Assembly (NCBI GenBank): GCA_029239875.1 | Contig: JARBUD010000021.1 | Coordinates: 1-64,000 of the forward strand | Direction: 5' to 3' | DNA length: 64,000 nucleotides | DNA from: Xanthobacteraceae bacterium | GTDB lineage: Bacteria; Pseudomonadota; Alphaproteobacteria; Rhizobiales; Xanthobacteraceae | In this document: one piece after another, positions 47,646 to 58,383 of the stretch | Position numbering within the stretch: position 1 is the first letter of the stretch | Layout: the number at the start of each line of letters is the position of its first letter | Notes under the pieces: model-generated | Told to the model about the DNA's origin: nothing | The model's database searches: none | Seen by the model: the letters and a program-made list of their open reading frames with translations, nothing else | Program-made: the position numbers and the translations under genes

Positions 47646-48548
47646 ATGAGAATTCTGGTTGCGGGCGCCCTGATGCTCATGGCGCTCGGCGGCCCGGCCT
47701 TCGCGCAGGGCCGCGGTTTCGTGACGACGGACGTCAATCTGCGGGCGGGGCCCAGCGTCGAGTATCCGGTGGTGCTGGTGCTCGCCGAAGGCTCGCCGCT
47801 CGACATCTTCGGCTGCCTCGAGGACTACAGCTGGTGCGACGTCGCGGTGGACGACTATCGCGGCTGGGTCGCGGCGCAGTATGTCGAGTCGGTCTATCAG
47901 GGCCGGCGCGTCGAATTCTACGAGTACGCGCCGGTGATCGGCGTGCCGATCGTCGGCTTCACCTTCGGCGACTATTGGGGCCGCTATTATCGCGGCCGCC
48001 CCTGGTACGCGACCTATGACCGCTGGGGGCCGCCGCGCCGCCCGCCGGTCTGGGGGCCGCCTGGCTGGGCTCCGCCGCCCAAGCCCGGCTGGGGCAAGCC
48101 TGGCTGGGGTGGTCCGGGTTGGGGAGGCCCTCCGCCGCCGAAACCCGGCTGGGGTGGTAATCCGCCGCATGGCGGCGGCAAGCCGGGCTGGAACGGCAAT
48201 CCCGGCTGGAACGGGAATCCGGGCTGGAATGGCGGGAAGCCCCCGCAGGGTGGCAGGCCGCCGCAGCAGGGAGGCAACCCGCCGCAGCAGGGCGGAAGGC
48301 CCCCGCAGGCTGGACAGCCCCCGCAGTGGCAGAGGCCCCCTCAACAGGGCCAGAAGCCGCCGCAGAACCCGAATCCGCCGGCATGGGGGCAGAGGCCGCC
48401 GCAGGGGCCGGTGCCGTATGACACGTCGCGCTGGCGCAACCAGCCCGCGCCGTCGTCTCAGCAGCCGCAGCAGCCCCAGAGGCCCGGATATGGCGCCCGG
48501 CCGAACTGCGTGCCCAACACGCCGGGCTGCCCGATCCCCCAGAGGTGA
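47646..48548 (+). CDS. secreted bacterial SH3-domain protein with Gly/Pro/Gln/Trp-rich repeat tail
   Basis: Signal peptide; VTTDVNLRAGPSVEYPVVLVLAEGSPLDIFGCLEDYSWCDVAVDDYRGWVAAQYVE (SH3b); then PGWGG/GWNGNP/PPQQGG repeats. Confidence 0.88.
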   Translation: MRILVAGALMLMALGGPAFAQGRGFVTTDVNLRAGPSVEYPVVLVLAEGSPLDIFGCLEDYSWCDVAVDDYRGWVAAQYVESVYQGRRVEFYEYAPVIGVPIVGFTFGDYWGRYYRGRPWYATYDRWGPPRRPPVWGPPGWAPPPKPGWGKPGWGGPGWGGPPPPKPGWGGNPPHGGGKPGWNGNPGWNGNPGWNGGKPPQGGRPPQQGGNPPQQGGRPPQAGQPPQWQRPPQQGQKPPQNPNPPAWGQRPPQGPVPYDTSRWRNQPAPSSQQPQQPQRPGYGARPNCVPNTPGCPIPQR

Positions 48549-48746
48549 GGACCGGCTCGCCCGCGCGGGGAGGAGCGCCGCTTCCCCTCGCGCGGTCACG
48601 CTCTTGAAATAATCGGCCCGCTCCTGTAGAGGGTACGACCTTCGCGAACCGGCCGGCTAAAAGGGCTGCCGTGGCGGTTCGAATGCTCACACTAGATCAG
48701 TGCCGGGCGCCCTTCGGGGATGCCGCAGGCCGTGGAGACGAGCCAA

Positions 48747-48947
48747 ATGCCCAAGATGAAGACCAAGTCCGGAGCGAAGAAGCGCTTCAAGCTCTCCGGC
48801 ACCGGCAAGGTGGTCATGGCCCAGGCGGGCAAGCGCCACGGCATGATCAAGCGCACCAACAAGCAGATCCGCGACCAGCGCGGCACCACGGTCATGTCCG
48901 AGCGTGATGCCTTCAATGTTCGCAAGTTCTATCTGCCCAACGGCTGA
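48747..48947 (+). CDS. rpmI: 50S ribosomal protein L35
   Basis: [36 protein letters not shown]... Confidence 0.97.
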   Translation: MPKMKTKSGAKKRFKLSGTGKVVMAQAGKRHGMIKRTNKQIRDQRGTTVMSERDAFNVRKFYLPNG

Positions 48948-48978
48948 CGCCCCTTAGCCAGTACCAGGAGAAACTCCC

Positions 48979-49362
48979 ATGGCACGTGTCAAGCGCGGCG
49001 TAACTTCCCACGCCAAGCACAAGAAGGTGCTCAAGGCGGCGAAGGGCTATTTCGGCCGCCGCAAGAACACCATCCGCATCGCCAAGCAGGCCGTCGAGAA
49101 GGCGCAGCAGTACGCCTATCGCGACCGCAAGGCGAAGAAGCGCAATTTCCGCGCGCTCTGGATCCAGCGCATCAACGCGGCGACCCGCGAGCTGGGCTTC
49201 ACCTATGGCCGATTTATCGACGGTCTCGGCAAGGCCGGGATCGAGGTCGACCGCAAGGTGCTCTCGGATATCGCCATCCACGAGCCCGAGGCCTTCAAGG
49301 CCCTGGTCGAGCAGGCCAAGGCGGCGCTGGAAAAGTCCGCGCCGGAAAAGCAGGCCGCCTGA
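48979..49362 (+). CDS. rplT: 50S ribosomal protein L20
   Basis: [71 protein letters not shown]. Confidence 0.98.
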   Translation: MARVKRGVTSHAKHKKVLKAAKGYFGRRKNTIRIAKQAVEKAQQYAYRDRKAKKRNFRALWIQRINAATRELGFTYGRFIDGLGKAGIEVDRKVLSDIAIHEPEAFKALVEQAKAALEKSAPEKQAA

Positions 49363-49393
49363 TCTCCCGATAATGCCGGGACCGAAGCTTGAG

Positions 49394-49424
49394 AAGCCCC
49401 GCGCGCGAGCGTTGGGGCTTTTCG
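49394..49424 (+). terminator. rho-independent terminator after rplT
   Basis: aagcccc - 13 nt - ggggctt then tt. Confidence 0.6.
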
Positions 49425-49464
49425 CGTTGGCGGGGCTCGGCTAAGAGACCCGCGACTTGAAACG

Positions 49465-49564
49465 CCCTCATCCTGAGGTGCCCGGCGGCAGCCGGGCCTC
49501 GAAGGATGTCCGCCGAAGTGAGCATCCTTCGAGGCTCACTTGCGTTCGCACCTCAGGATGAGGG
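49465..49564. repeat. family B repeat, two-arm
   Basis: ccctcatcctgaggtgcccggcggcagccgggcctcgaaggatg ... catccttcgaggctcacttgcgttcgcacctcaggatgaggg. Confidence 0.85.
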
Positions 49565-49615
49565 CGTGAACGGGCGGAAGGGCTTCCACCGACCGCTTGA
49601 CCGAGGCCGAACCTC

Positions 49616-50719
49616 ATGTCCGTCGCCGCCGCCCTTCCCGATCTCGCCGCGCTGGAGCGCGAACTGACCGTCGCCATCACCGCCGCCGCCGACGAGGCGG
49701 GGCTGGAGGCGGTGCGCGTTGCCGCGCTGGGCAAGAAGGGCTCGGTCTCCGAACTCCTGAAGAGCCTCGGGGGCATGAGCCCAGAGGAGCGCAAGACCGC
49801 CGGCCCGGCCATCAACGGCCTGCGCGACCGGCTGAACGAGGCACTCGGCGCCCGCCGCACCGAACTGAAGGCCGCCGCGCTCACGAAGCGCCTGGAGACC
49901 GAGCGCGTCGACGTCACGCTGCCGGTGCGCGAGACGCCGGCCGAGTTAGGGCGCGTCCACCCGATCAGCCAGGTGATCGACGAGCTCACCGCCATCTTCG
50001 CCGATATGGGCTTCTCGGTGGCGGAAGGTCCGGACATCGAGGACGACTTCCACAATTTCACCGCGCTGAACTTCCCCGAGGGGCACCCGGCGCGCGAGAT
50101 GCACGACACCTTCTACCTGCCCACCAAGGAGGACGGCTCGCGGCTCGTGCTGCGCACCCACACCTCGCCGGTGCAGGTGCGCACCATGATGAGCAAGAAG
50201 CCGCCGATCCGCGTCATCTGCCCCGGCCGCACCTACCGCTCGGATTCGGACCAGACCCACACCCCGATGTTCCATCAGGTGGAAGGGCTCGTCATCGACA
50301 AGGGCTCGAACCTCGGCCACCTGAAGTGGATCCTCGAGGAGTTCTGCAAGGCGTTCTTCGAGGTCGACAATGTGAAGATGCGGTTCCGGCCGTCCTTCTT
50401 CCCCTTCACCGAGCCGTCGATGGAAGTCGACATCCAGTGTGACCGCTCCCGCCCCGGCGAGATCCGCTTCGGCGAGGGCTCGGACTGGCTGGAGATCCTC
50501 GGCTGCGGCATGGTGCACCCGAATGTGCTGCGCAATTGCGGCCTCGATCCCGATGAGTACCAGGGCTTCGCCTGGGGCATGGGGATCGACCGCATCGCCA
50601 TGCTGAAATACGGCATGCCGGACCTGCGCGCCTTCTTCGAGGCGGATGTCCGCTGGCTCTCCCATTACGGCTTCCGCCCGCTCGACTTCCCGACGCTGGC
50701 CGGCGGCCTGTCGAACTGA
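49616..50719 (+). CDS. pheS: phenylalanine-tRNA ligase alpha subunit
   Basis: [55 protein letters not shown]...[11 protein letters not shown]...[12 protein letters not shown]-type C-terminus. Confidence 0.97.
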   Translation: MSVAAALPDLAALERELTVAITAAADEAGLEAVRVAALGKKGSVSELLKSLGGMSPEERKTAGPAINGLRDRLNEALGARRTELKAAALTKRLETERVDVTLPVRETPAELGRVHPISQVIDELTAIFADMGFSVAEGPDIEDDFHNFTALNFPEGHPAREMHDTFYLPTKEDGSRLVLRTHTSPVQVRTMMSKKPPIRVICPGRTYRSDSDQTHTPMFHQVEGLVIDKGSNLGHLKWILEEFCKAFFEVDNVKMRFRPSFFPFTEPSMEVDIQCDRSRPGEIRFGEGSDWLEILGCGMVHPNVLRNCGLDPDEYQGFAWGMGIDRIAMLKYGMPDLRAFFEADVRWLSHYGFRPLDFPTLAGGLSN

Positions 50720-50738
50720 GCCCGGAGAGGACAGACAC

Positions 50739-53144
50739 ATGAAATTCACCCTCTCCTGGCTGCGCGAGCACCTTTCCGGCGACTATTCGCTCGACGACGT
50801 GACCGGCACGCTCAACCGCATCGGCTTCGAGGTCGAGGGCGTCGAGGACAAGGCGGCCAAGCTCAAGGGCTTCTCCATCGCCTATGTCGTCTCCGCCGTG
50901 CAGCATCCGAACGCGGACAAGCTGCGCGTCTGCATGGTCGACACCGGGCAGGGCGAGCCCGTGCAGGTGGTGTGCGGCGCGCCGAACGCCCGCACCGGCA
51001 TGAAGAGCGTGTTCTCCCCGCCCGGCACCTACATCCCCGGCAAGGACATCACGCTCGGCATCGGTACCATTCGCGGCGTCGAGAGCCGGGGCATGCTGTG
51101 CTCGGCGGCGGAGCTCGAGCTTTCCGAGGACCATGACGGCATCCTCGATTTGCCGGCCGACGCGCCGGTGGGGGCGACCTATGTCGACTGGGCGGGCCTC
51201 GGCGACCCGGTGGTGGAGATCGCCGTCACGCCGAACCGCGCGGACGGGCTCGGCATTCACGGCATCGCCCGCGACCTCGCCGCCGCCGGTATCGGCACGC
51301 TGATCGAAAAGCCGATCGAGGCCGTGAAGGGCGCCTATCCGTGCCCGGTCTCGGTGACCATCGCCGAGGGTGCGCCGTGCCCCGCCTTCGCGCTGCGCCT
51401 CGTCCGCGGCGTGAAGAACGGCCCGTCGCCCGACTGGCTGCAGGCGAAGCTGCGCGCCATCGGCTTGCGTCCGATCAACACGCTGGTCGACATCACCAAT
51501 TTCCTGACCATCGACCAGAACCGCCCGCTGCACGTCTTCGACGCCGCGAAGGTGCACGGCAATCTCGTGGTGCGCCGCGCCAAGCAGGGTGAGAGCCTGC
51601 TGGCGCTCGACGGCAAGACCTATGCGCTCGATGAGACCATGTGCGTCATCGCTGATGACCGCGCCGTGGAATCGCTCGCGGGCGTGATGGGCGGCGAGGA
51701 AGCCGGCTGCGACGAGACGACGACCGACGTGCTGGTCGAATCGGCGCTGTGGGAGCCGATCAACATCGCCCAGACCGGCCGCAAGCTCGGGCTGAACTCC
51801 GACGCGCGCTTCCGCTTCGAGCGCGGCATCGACCCGGCCTTCACCCTGCCGGGGCTGGAGATGGCGACGCAGCTGATCCTCGACCTCTGCGGCGGCGAAG
51901 CGTCCGAGGTCGTGCTGGCCGGCGCCATCCCCGACACCACGCGGGTGATCGAGTTCCCGCTGAGCCTCACCGAGAAGCTGACGGGCTTGGTCGCCAGCGA
52001 TTCCGAGCAGGTCGAGACGCTCGGCAAGCTCGGCTTCAAGGTCGAGGGCGCTTCCGGCACGGTGCGCGTCACCCCGCCAAGCTGGCGCGGCGACATCGAG
52101 GGCAAGGCGGACCTCGTCGAGGAGGTCGTGCGCATCGCCGGCCTCGACCGCGTGCCGTCCATTCCCTTCCCGCGCGACGAGACCGCCCGCAAGCCGGTGC
52201 TGACCACGCTGCAGCTGCGCACGCGCAAGGCCAAGCGTGCGCTCGCCGCCCGCGGTCTCGTCGAGGCCGTCACCTGGTCCTTTGTGGCCAAGGAGCAGGC
52301 CGAGCTGTTCGGCGGCGGCGCGCCGGAGCTGGCGCTCGCCAACCCCATCGCCTCCGACCTCTCCGACATGCGCCCCAGCCTGCTGCCGGGGCTGATTGGT
52401 TCGGCGCAGGCCAATGCCGACCGCGGCACTGGCGATGCTGCGCTGTTCGAGGTCGGGCAGGTCTTCAAGGGCGACCGCCCGCAGGACCAGTTCATCGCCG
52501 CCACCGGCATCCGCCGCGCCACTGCCAAGCCCACGGGCGCCGGGCGTCACTGGTCGGCCAAGGCCGAGGCGGTCGACGCCTTCGACGCCAAGGCGGACGC
52601 GCTTGCCGTGCTGGCGGCGGCGGGCGCGCCGGTGGCGAATTTGCAGATCTCGACCGACGCCCCGGCGTGGTTCCATCCCGGCCGCTCCGGCACCTTCCGG
52701 CTCGGCCCGAACGTGATCGGCCATTTCGGCGAGCTGCATCCCTCCGTGCTCCAGGCGCTGGATGCCGATGGGCCGCTGGTCGGCTTCGAGGTGCTGATCG
52801 ACCGCATCCCCGAGCCGAAGGCCAAGGCGACCCGCGTCAAGCCGCTGCTGGAGCTCGCCGCCTTCCAGCCGGTGGAGCGCGACTTCGCCTTCGTGGTGCC
52901 GCGCTCGGTCGCGGCCGGCGACATGGTGAAGGCGGCGGCCGGCGTCGACCGCAAGCTGATCACGGCGGTGAACGTGTTCGACCTCTATGAGGGCCCGGGC
53001 ATCGACGAGGACAAGAAGTCGGTGGCGCTCTCCGTCACGCTCCAGCCGCGCGAGAAGACGCTGACCGACGCCGAGATCGAGGCGGTGGCCGGCAGGATCG
53101 TCGCGGAAGTGGCGAAGAAGACCGGCGCCACGCTGCGGGGGTGA
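50739..53144 (+). CDS. pheT: phenylalanine-tRNA ligase beta subunit
   Basis: [37 protein letters not shown]...[22 protein letters not shown]...[37 protein letters not shown]. Confidence 0.97.
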   Translation: MKFTLSWLREHLSGDYSLDDVTGTLNRIGFEVEGVEDKAAKLKGFSIAYVVSAVQHPNADKLRVCMVDTGQGEPVQVVCGAPNARTGMKSVFSPPGTYIPGKDITLGIGTIRGVESRGMLCSAAELELSEDHDGILDLPADAPVGATYVDWAGLGDPVVEIAVTPNRADGLGIHGIARDLAAAGIGTLIEKPIEAVKGAYPCPVSVTIAEGAPCPAFALRLVRGVKNGPSPDWLQAKLRAIGLRPINTLVDITNFLTIDQNRPLHVFDAAKVHGNLVVRRAKQGESLLALDGKTYALDETMCVIADDRAVESLAGVMGGEEAGCDETTTDVLVESALWEPINIAQTGRKLGLNSDARFRFERGIDPAFTLPGLEMATQLILDLCGGEASEVVLAGAIPDTTRVIEFPLSLTEKLTGLVASDSEQVETLGKLGFKVEGASGTVRVTPPSWRGDIEGKADLVEEVVRIAGLDRVPSIPFPRDETARKPVLTTLQLRTRKAKRALAARGLVEAVTWSFVAKEQAELFGGGAPELALANPIASDLSDMRPSLLPGLIGSAQANADRGTGDAALFEVGQVFKGDRPQDQFIAATGIRRATAKPTGAGRHWSAKAEAVDAFDAKADALAVLAAAGAPVANLQISTDAPAWFHPGRSGTFRLGPNVIGHFGELHPSVLQALDADGPLVGFEVLIDRIPEPKAKATRVKPLLELAAFQPVERDFAFVVPRSVAAGDMVKAAAGVDRKLITAVNVFDLYEGPGIDEDKKSVALSVTLQPREKTLTDAEIEAVAGRIVAEVAKKTGATLRG

Positions 53145-53157
53145 GGCCACGCCCGAC

Positions 53158-53261
53158 GACCATCCTTCGAGGCTCGCTGCGCTCGCACCTCAGGATGACG
53201 GGGCTCTTTTAGCGGACCGTCATCCTGAGGTGCCGGCCGAAGGCCGGCCTCGAAGGATGCT
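53158..53261. repeat. family B repeat, two arms in swapped order
   Basis: catccttcgaggctcgctgcgctcgcacctcaggatgac then gtcatcctgaggtgccggccgaaggccggcctcgaaggatg. Confidence 0.85.
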
Positions 53262-53269
53262 CAGGCAGT

Positions 53270-54622
53270 TCACGCCGGCCCGTCGCCCACCAGCCGCAGT
53301 GCCTTGGCGGCGGCGGCTTCGCCCGAGCTCCAGGCGGCACTGAGCGTGCCCCAGCCGCCGGTCGGCACATAGTCGCCGGCGAGGAAGATGCGCACCTGCA
53401 CCGGGTCGGCGAAGACGCGGCGCTGCGCGCCTTGGCCGGGCGAGGCCGCCACCAGCGCGCTGCGGAACAGCGGGTCGGCGCCCCAACGCGAGCAGACCAC
53501 CTCGCTCACGGCGTCCGCGTCGAGCTCGAAGGCGGTGGCGAGATAGGTGCGCACGAGGTTCAGCGCCGCCGCCTCGCCCTTCTCGGCGATCTCGCGGGCC
53601 TGCGCGTCGCCGAAGGTCAGCACATGCACGTCGCCGCCGTTCACCCGCCCGCGCAGCAGGGCCGGCGGCGCGGTGCCGGCGCGCGCCAGCACCGTCTCGT
53701 TCGGCTGCAAGCCGAGCGGATTGCGGGGCAGGCGGAAGGCGACCTGCTCCAGAAAGCCGGCGGGCACGCCGCGGAAGGCGGTGGCGAGGCGGGCCGGCAG
53801 CACCGGGTTGAAGCGGATCGCACCCGCCGCGATCACCGGCGCCGGCACCGCCACGATGATCGCCCGGGCGCGGATCGGCGTGCGCTGGCCGCGCAGCGTC
53901 AGCGTGTGGAAGCGGCCGGCATTGGTGATCACGCTCACCGCCGCATTGGTCTGGACGTTCAGCCGGCTGCCCAGCGTCTCGATGAGCGCGCCGATGCCGC
54001 CCATGCTGGTGGCGTCGTCCGGCGGCGCCTCGCGCTGCACGAGGTCGAGCGTCGACAGGCTGGCGAGCGCGCGCCCGGCGCTGAGCGGGCCGATGAGCTG
54101 TGCCGCCGTCGCCGCCCATCCGTCGACCGGGCCGATCACCGTGGCGGCGGCGGGGTCCTTGTTGGTGTCGGCCACCGCCAGCATGTCGCGCCGCGCCTTG
54201 CCGAGCGCGACGGAGAAGGCGTCATAGGCGCTCTCATTCGCTTCGCGGCCGTCGACGAAGAGCCGTCGGCCGGAGGGCAGGGCGGTGACCTCGCCGCCCG
54301 CCGCCTGTACGGCCGCCGCCAGCGTGCTCCCGGTGCGGGCGAAGCCGGAGGCGCCGAGATCGACCTTCTGGCCGAAGGCGTCGACGGTCCGGGCCCGGCC
54401 GCCGAGTGCGGCTCCGGCCTCCAGCAGCACGTAGTTGCGCCCGGCTTCGGCAAGCTTGCGCGCCGCGGCGATGCCGGCCGCGCCGCCGCCGACGATGGCG
54501 ACGTCGACATCCCCCGCATATTGCCCCTGGGCGAGCGCCGGCATCGGCAGCAGCGCGGCGGAGGTGGCGGCAAGGAAGCGGCGGCGGCTCAGCGCGCCGG
54601 GGCGGGACGGCGATCTATTCAT
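53270..54622 (-). CDS. FAD-dependent amine oxidase-type oxidoreductase with Tat signal
   Basis: Tat motif SRRRFLAATSAALLP; VDVAIVGGGAAGIAAARKLAEAGRNYVLLEAGAALGGRARTV; C-terminal FLAGDYVPTGGWGTLSAAWSSGEAAA. Confidence 0.9.
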   Translation of the reverse strand: MNRSPSRPGALSRRRFLAATSAALLPMPALAQGQYAGDVDVAIVGGGAAGIAAARKLAEAGRNYVLLEAGAALGGRARTVDAFGQKVDLGASGFARTGSTLAAAVQAAGGEVTALPSGRRLFVDGREANESAYDAFSVALGKARRDMLAVADTNKDPAAATVIGPVDGWAATAAQLIGPLSAGRALASLSTLDLVQREAPPDDATSMGGIGALIETLGSRLNVQTNAAVSVITNAGRFHTLTLRGQRTPIRARAIIVAVPAPVIAAGAIRFNPVLPARLATAFRGVPAGFLEQVAFRLPRNPLGLQPNETVLARAGTAPPALLRGRVNGGDVHVLTFGDAQAREIAEKGEAAALNLVRTYLATAFELDADAVSEVVCSRWGADPLFRSALVAASPGQGAQRRVFADPVQVRIFLAGDYVPTGGWGTLSAAWSSGEAAAAKALRLVGDGPA

Positions 54623-54693
54623 GCGGCGACAGGTTCCGGAAGCATCGCCGCGAAGCTAGCACGGCCCGCGAGGCGGGCGAAGCCGTCCGTCCC

Positions 54694-55302
54694 TCACCTG
54701 TCCATGAGCAGGCCGAGCGCGATGCTCCACATCACCGCGGCGATGACGCCTTCCAGCACCCGCCAGGAAGAGGGGCGGGCGAAGAGCGGGCGCAGCCACG
54801 CCGCGCCATAGCCGAGGCCGAAGAAGAAGGCGAAGGAGCCGGTGATCGCACCAAAAGCGAAGAACGCCTCGGCGCCGGGATGGCGGGTCGAGAGCGTGCC
54901 GAGCAGCACCATGGTGTCGAGATAGACATGCGGGTTGAGCCAGGTGAGCGCGAGCGTCGCAGCGAGCGTCGGCCCGAGCGCCGCAGCGCCGCCGGCGCCG
55001 ACCACCAGCGCCTCCTGCGATCGTAGCGCCGAGCGCAGGCTGCGCGCGCCGTACCAGACGAGGAAGGCCGCGCCGGCATAGCGCAACGCCGCATCGAGCC
55101 AGGGCGCCATGACCAGCATCTGCCGCAGGCCGGCGACGCCGGCGGCGATCAGCACCGCGTCGGACAGCGCACAGGCGAGGCAGACGGCGAAAACATGCTC
55201 GCCGCGCAGGCCGCGCTGAAGCACGAAGGCGTTCTGCGCGCCGATGGCGACGATGAGGCTGAGGCCCGAGGCGAGGCCGGCGATATAGGCGGAAAGGGAC
55301 AT
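54694..55302 (-). CDS. LysE/ArgO-type amino acid exporter
   Basis: GLSLIVAIGAQNAFVLQRGLRGEHVFAVCLACALSDAVLIAAGVAG...ALTWLNPHVYLDTMVLLG. Confidence 0.93.
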   Translation of the reverse strand: MSLSAYIAGLASGLSLIVAIGAQNAFVLQRGLRGEHVFAVCLACALSDAVLIAAGVAGLRQMLVMAPWLDAALRYAGAAFLVWYGARSLRSALRSQEALVVGAGGAAALGPTLAATLALTWLNPHVYLDTMVLLGTLSTRHPGAEAFFAFGAITGSFAFFFGLGYGAAWLRPLFARPSSWRVLEGVIAAVMWSIALGLLMDR

Positions 55303-55391
55303 GCGGAAGCTCCGAGGAGCCTGCCGACTATCCTCATCGAGCCGATTAAGATAGTTAATGTTCATAAAGTAAATTAAGTACAGCTAATCAA

Positions 55392-56288
55392 ATGCTCGAC
55401 TATTCCGCGCTCCGCGCCGTGGCGGCGGTGGTGCAGGCCGGCAGCTTCGAGAAGGCGGCCCGCACGCTCAACGTCACGCCGTCGGCCGTCTCGCAGCGGG
55501 TGAAGCAGCTCGAGGAGCGGCTCGGCACCGTGCTGATCGCCCGCGGCACGCCCTGCACCGCGACCGAGATCGGCGCGAAGCTGTGCCGGCACATGGAGCA
55601 TGTGGGCATGCTGGAGGGCGAACTGCTCGCCGGCCTTCCGGCGCTGGCCGATGCCTCGCCGCGCCAGCGCGTCACCGTGCATATCGCGGTGAACGCCGAC
55701 AGCCTCGGCACCTGGTTCGTGGAGGCCATCGCCGCCTTCGCCCGGCGTTCGGACTATCTCGTCGGCCTCGTCGTCGACGATCAGGACCACACGGCCGAAT
55801 GGCTCAGGGCCGGGCGGGTGGTGGCGGCGGTCACCAGCCTGGAGAAACCGATCCAGGGCTGCCGGCGGCTCCCGCTCGGCGCGCTGCGCTACCACGCGAC
55901 GGCGAGCCCGGACTATAGGGCGCGGCATTTCCCCGACGGCGTGACGCCGGCTGCCATCGCGAATGCGCCGGCGCTGACCTTCGACCAGAAGGACCAGTTG
56001 CAGAGCCGCTGGATCCGGCAGGCGCTGGGGGCCGATATCGCCCACCCCACGCACTGGCTGCCCTCGCCGCAGAGCTTCATCGAGGCGACCCTCGCCGGCA
56101 TGGGCTGGGGTATGAACCCGATCCGCTCGGTGCGCGGGCATCTCGCCGCCGGGCGCCTCGTCGAGCTGATCCCGGACACGCCGGTCGACACGCCGCTGTT
56201 CTGGCAGGTGAACCGGCTGGTGGCCGATCGGCTGGCCGATCTCACGAGCGAGGTAGTGGCAGTGGCGCGGCGCGAACTCGCCGGCTGA
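55392..56288 (+). CDS. LysR-family regulator ArgP/LysG
   Basis: MLDYSALRAVAAVVQAGSFEKAARTLNVTPSAVSQRVKQLEERLGTVLIARG...; divergent from the lysE-type gene. Confidence 0.93.
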   Translation: MLDYSALRAVAAVVQAGSFEKAARTLNVTPSAVSQRVKQLEERLGTVLIARGTPCTATEIGAKLCRHMEHVGMLEGELLAGLPALADASPRQRVTVHIAVNADSLGTWFVEAIAAFARRSDYLVGLVVDDQDHTAEWLRAGRVVAAVTSLEKPIQGCRRLPLGALRYHATASPDYRARHFPDGVTPAAIANAPALTFDQKDQLQSRWIRQALGADIAHPTHWLPSPQSFIEATLAGMGWGMNPIRSVRGHLAAGRLVELIPDTPVDTPLFWQVNRLVADRLADLTSEVVAVARRELAG

Positions 56289-56600
56289 GCGGTCAAGAGC
56301 TTGGGCCATGTTGCGGTGCGACGTGCGCATTCCGCAGGAGGTCGACGAAGCCCTGCCATACCGCTGGCGGTAAGGACGTGGCGGAGCTGCAAGCACGTAC
56401 GAACACAGCCGCGATGTGCTGCGCCGCTCGATAAGTATCGTTGACCTATTCCCGCTGTCGCCGATGCCGAATAAGCAAGCTGACAGGAGATGTCGCTCGG
56501 CGTATATTGCTTTCTCGATAGTCGCGGCACGTCCGTGATCTGTATTTCTTGGGCGCGTCCAATCGCGACGGATATCTCCTCGGGCAGTCGTTCGGGAGGA

Positions 56601-57467
56601 ATGGCGATGACGGTCCGGAATCCTGTTGAATGGAGCTTCGATCAGATCAGGCAGACCTTCAGTGCTGTCAAATCGGTCGAGCATGCCTTCCATTACCCCG
56701 CGGACGAAGCGGGCCTGGTGGTCCCCCAGGTGCGGCGGATCACCGTCGCCGATCTCAAGGATGTGCTGATACGGGGATTCAGCGACTTCGGCGCTTATCG
56801 GACGGATGTGATCTTCATCTGCCTGATCTACCCGCTGGCCGGCCTGTTGATCGGGGCCGCGACGCTCGGCAACGGCCTCCTGCCCTTGCTGTTCCCGCTG
56901 GTCTCCGGCTTCGCGCTGATCGGCCCGTTCGCCGCCGCCGGGCTCTATGAGATGAGCCGGCGCCGCGAGCAGGGCCAGTCGGTCACATGGACCGACGCCT
57001 TCAGCGTGTTCAGCTCGCCTTCGCTCGCCGCCATCATCGAACTCGGCTTGCTGCTGGTCGGCATCTTCCTGGTCTGGCTGCTCGTGGCGATGGGCATCTA
57101 TCAGATCACGCTGGGCCCCGGCCTGCCGGAATCGGTGTCGGCCTTCATCGCCGCGGTCTTCACCACCGGCCCGGGCTGGGCGCTGATCGTGATCGGCGTC
57201 GGGGTCGGTTTCCTGTTCGCGGTGGCGGTGCTCGCCATAAGCGCCGTGTCCTTCCCGCTGCTGCTCGATCATCGGGTCGGCGTGTCGGTCGCGGTGCGCA
57301 CCTCGGTCCGAGCCTTCATGGTCAATCCGGTGCCCATGCTCACTTGGGGCCTCATCGTCGCCGGCGGGCTGGTACTGGGCGCCATTCCGCTGCTGGTCGG
57401 CCTCGTCGTGGTCATGCCGGTGCTCGGCCATGCGACGTGGCATCTCTACCGCAAGGTCGTCCAATAG
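56601..57467 (+). CDS. DUF2189-like multi-spanning membrane protein
   Basis: RRITVADLKDVLIRGFSDFGAYRTDVIFICLIYPLAGLLIG...LFPLVSGFALIGPFAAAGLYEMSRRREQGQ; immediately upstream of the cox genes. Confidence 0.85.
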   Translation: MAMTVRNPVEWSFDQIRQTFSAVKSVEHAFHYPADEAGLVVPQVRRITVADLKDVLIRGFSDFGAYRTDVIFICLIYPLAGLLIGAATLGNGLLPLLFPLVSGFALIGPFAAAGLYEMSRRREQGQSVTWTDAFSVFSSPSLAAIIELGLLLVGIFLVWLLVAMGIYQITLGPGLPESVSAFIAAVFTTGPGWALIVIGVGVGFLFAVAVLAISAVSFPLLLDHRVGVSVAVRTSVRAFMVNPVPMLTWGLIVAGGLVLGAIPLLVGLVVVMPVLGHATWHLYRKVVQ

Positions 57468-57519
57468 GAACGAACAGTAACGGGAAACGCGGATCGAGCG
57501 ACGGCCAAGGATATATGTG

Positions 57520-58353
57520 ATGCACGTCGTCCTGGTTCTTGTTCTGGTGGCCGTCGGCTCCGTGCTTTTTCATTTTCTGAGCCCATGGTGGTGGACGCCA
57601 ATCGCATCGAATTGGCAGTATATCGACGACACCATCATCATCACCTTCTGGATCACCGGCGTCGTGTTCGTCGCCGTGCTGCTGTTCATGGCCTATTGCA
57701 TCTGGCGCTTCCGCCACCGCGAGGGTCATAAGGCCGCTTTCGAACCGGAGAACCGCAGGCTCGAAACCGGCCTCACCGTCATCACCGGCCTCGGGGTCGC
57801 GGCGATGCTGGCGCCCGGCCTGTTCGTGTGGAACCATTTCATCACCGTTCCGCCGGACGCCTCGGCGATCGAGATCGTCGGCCAGCAATGGCAATGGAGC
57901 TTCCGGCTGCCGGGCGAGGACGGCAAGCTCGGCAGGACCAGCGTCGAGCGCATTGCCGACGACAATCCGCTCGGACTGGACAGGAACGATCCCGCCGGCC
58001 GGGACGATGTCGTGCTGCAGGGCGAGGATCTGCATCTGCCGATCGGCAAGCCGATCAAGGTGGTGCTGCGTTCCACCGACGTGCTGCATGATTTCTACGT
58101 GCCGGAGTTCCGGGCCAAGATGGACATCTTGCCGGGCTCCAGCACCTATTTCTGGCTCACCCCGACACGCACCGGCACGTTCGACATCCTCTGCGCGGAG
58201 CTCTGCGGCACCGGCCATCCCTATATGCGCGGATCGGTCGTGGTCGAGGAGCAGGTTGCCTATGACGCCTGGCTGGACGGCCAGCAGAGGCGGATGATCG
58301 CGCAGCAGGACGAAACGAAAAGGCAGAAGGGCGAAGTCAGGGCGCAACAATAG
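57520..58353 (+). CDS. cytochrome c oxidase subunit II (coxM-like)
   Basis: EIVGQQWQWSFRLPGEDG...VLHDFYVPEFRAKMDILPG...CAELCGTGHPYMRGSVVVE (CuA site). Confidence 0.93.
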   Translation: MHVVLVLVLVAVGSVLFHFLSPWWWTPIASNWQYIDDTIIITFWITGVVFVAVLLFMAYCIWRFRHREGHKAAFEPENRRLETGLTVITGLGVAAMLAPGLFVWNHFITVPPDASAIEIVGQQWQWSFRLPGEDGKLGRTSVERIADDNPLGLDRNDPAGRDDVVLQGEDLHLPIGKPIKVVLRSTDVLHDFYVPEFRAKMDILPGSSTYFWLTPTRTGTFDILCAELCGTGHPYMRGSVVVEEQVAYDAWLDGQQRRMIAQQDETKRQKGEVRAQQ

Positions 58354-58383
58354 GCAAGGCTACCTTGCCGAGGGAGGGTGCCG

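Noticed and set aside
50406-53150. 914-aa minus-strand ORF opposite pheT/pheS
   Set aside because: Antisense shadow of confidently identified pheS-pheT.
55374-57464. 696-aa minus-strand ORF opposite argP and the DUF2189 gene
   Set aside because: Composition (Asp/His/Arg/Glu/Gln-rich) typical of antisense frames; both plus-strand genes are recognisable.
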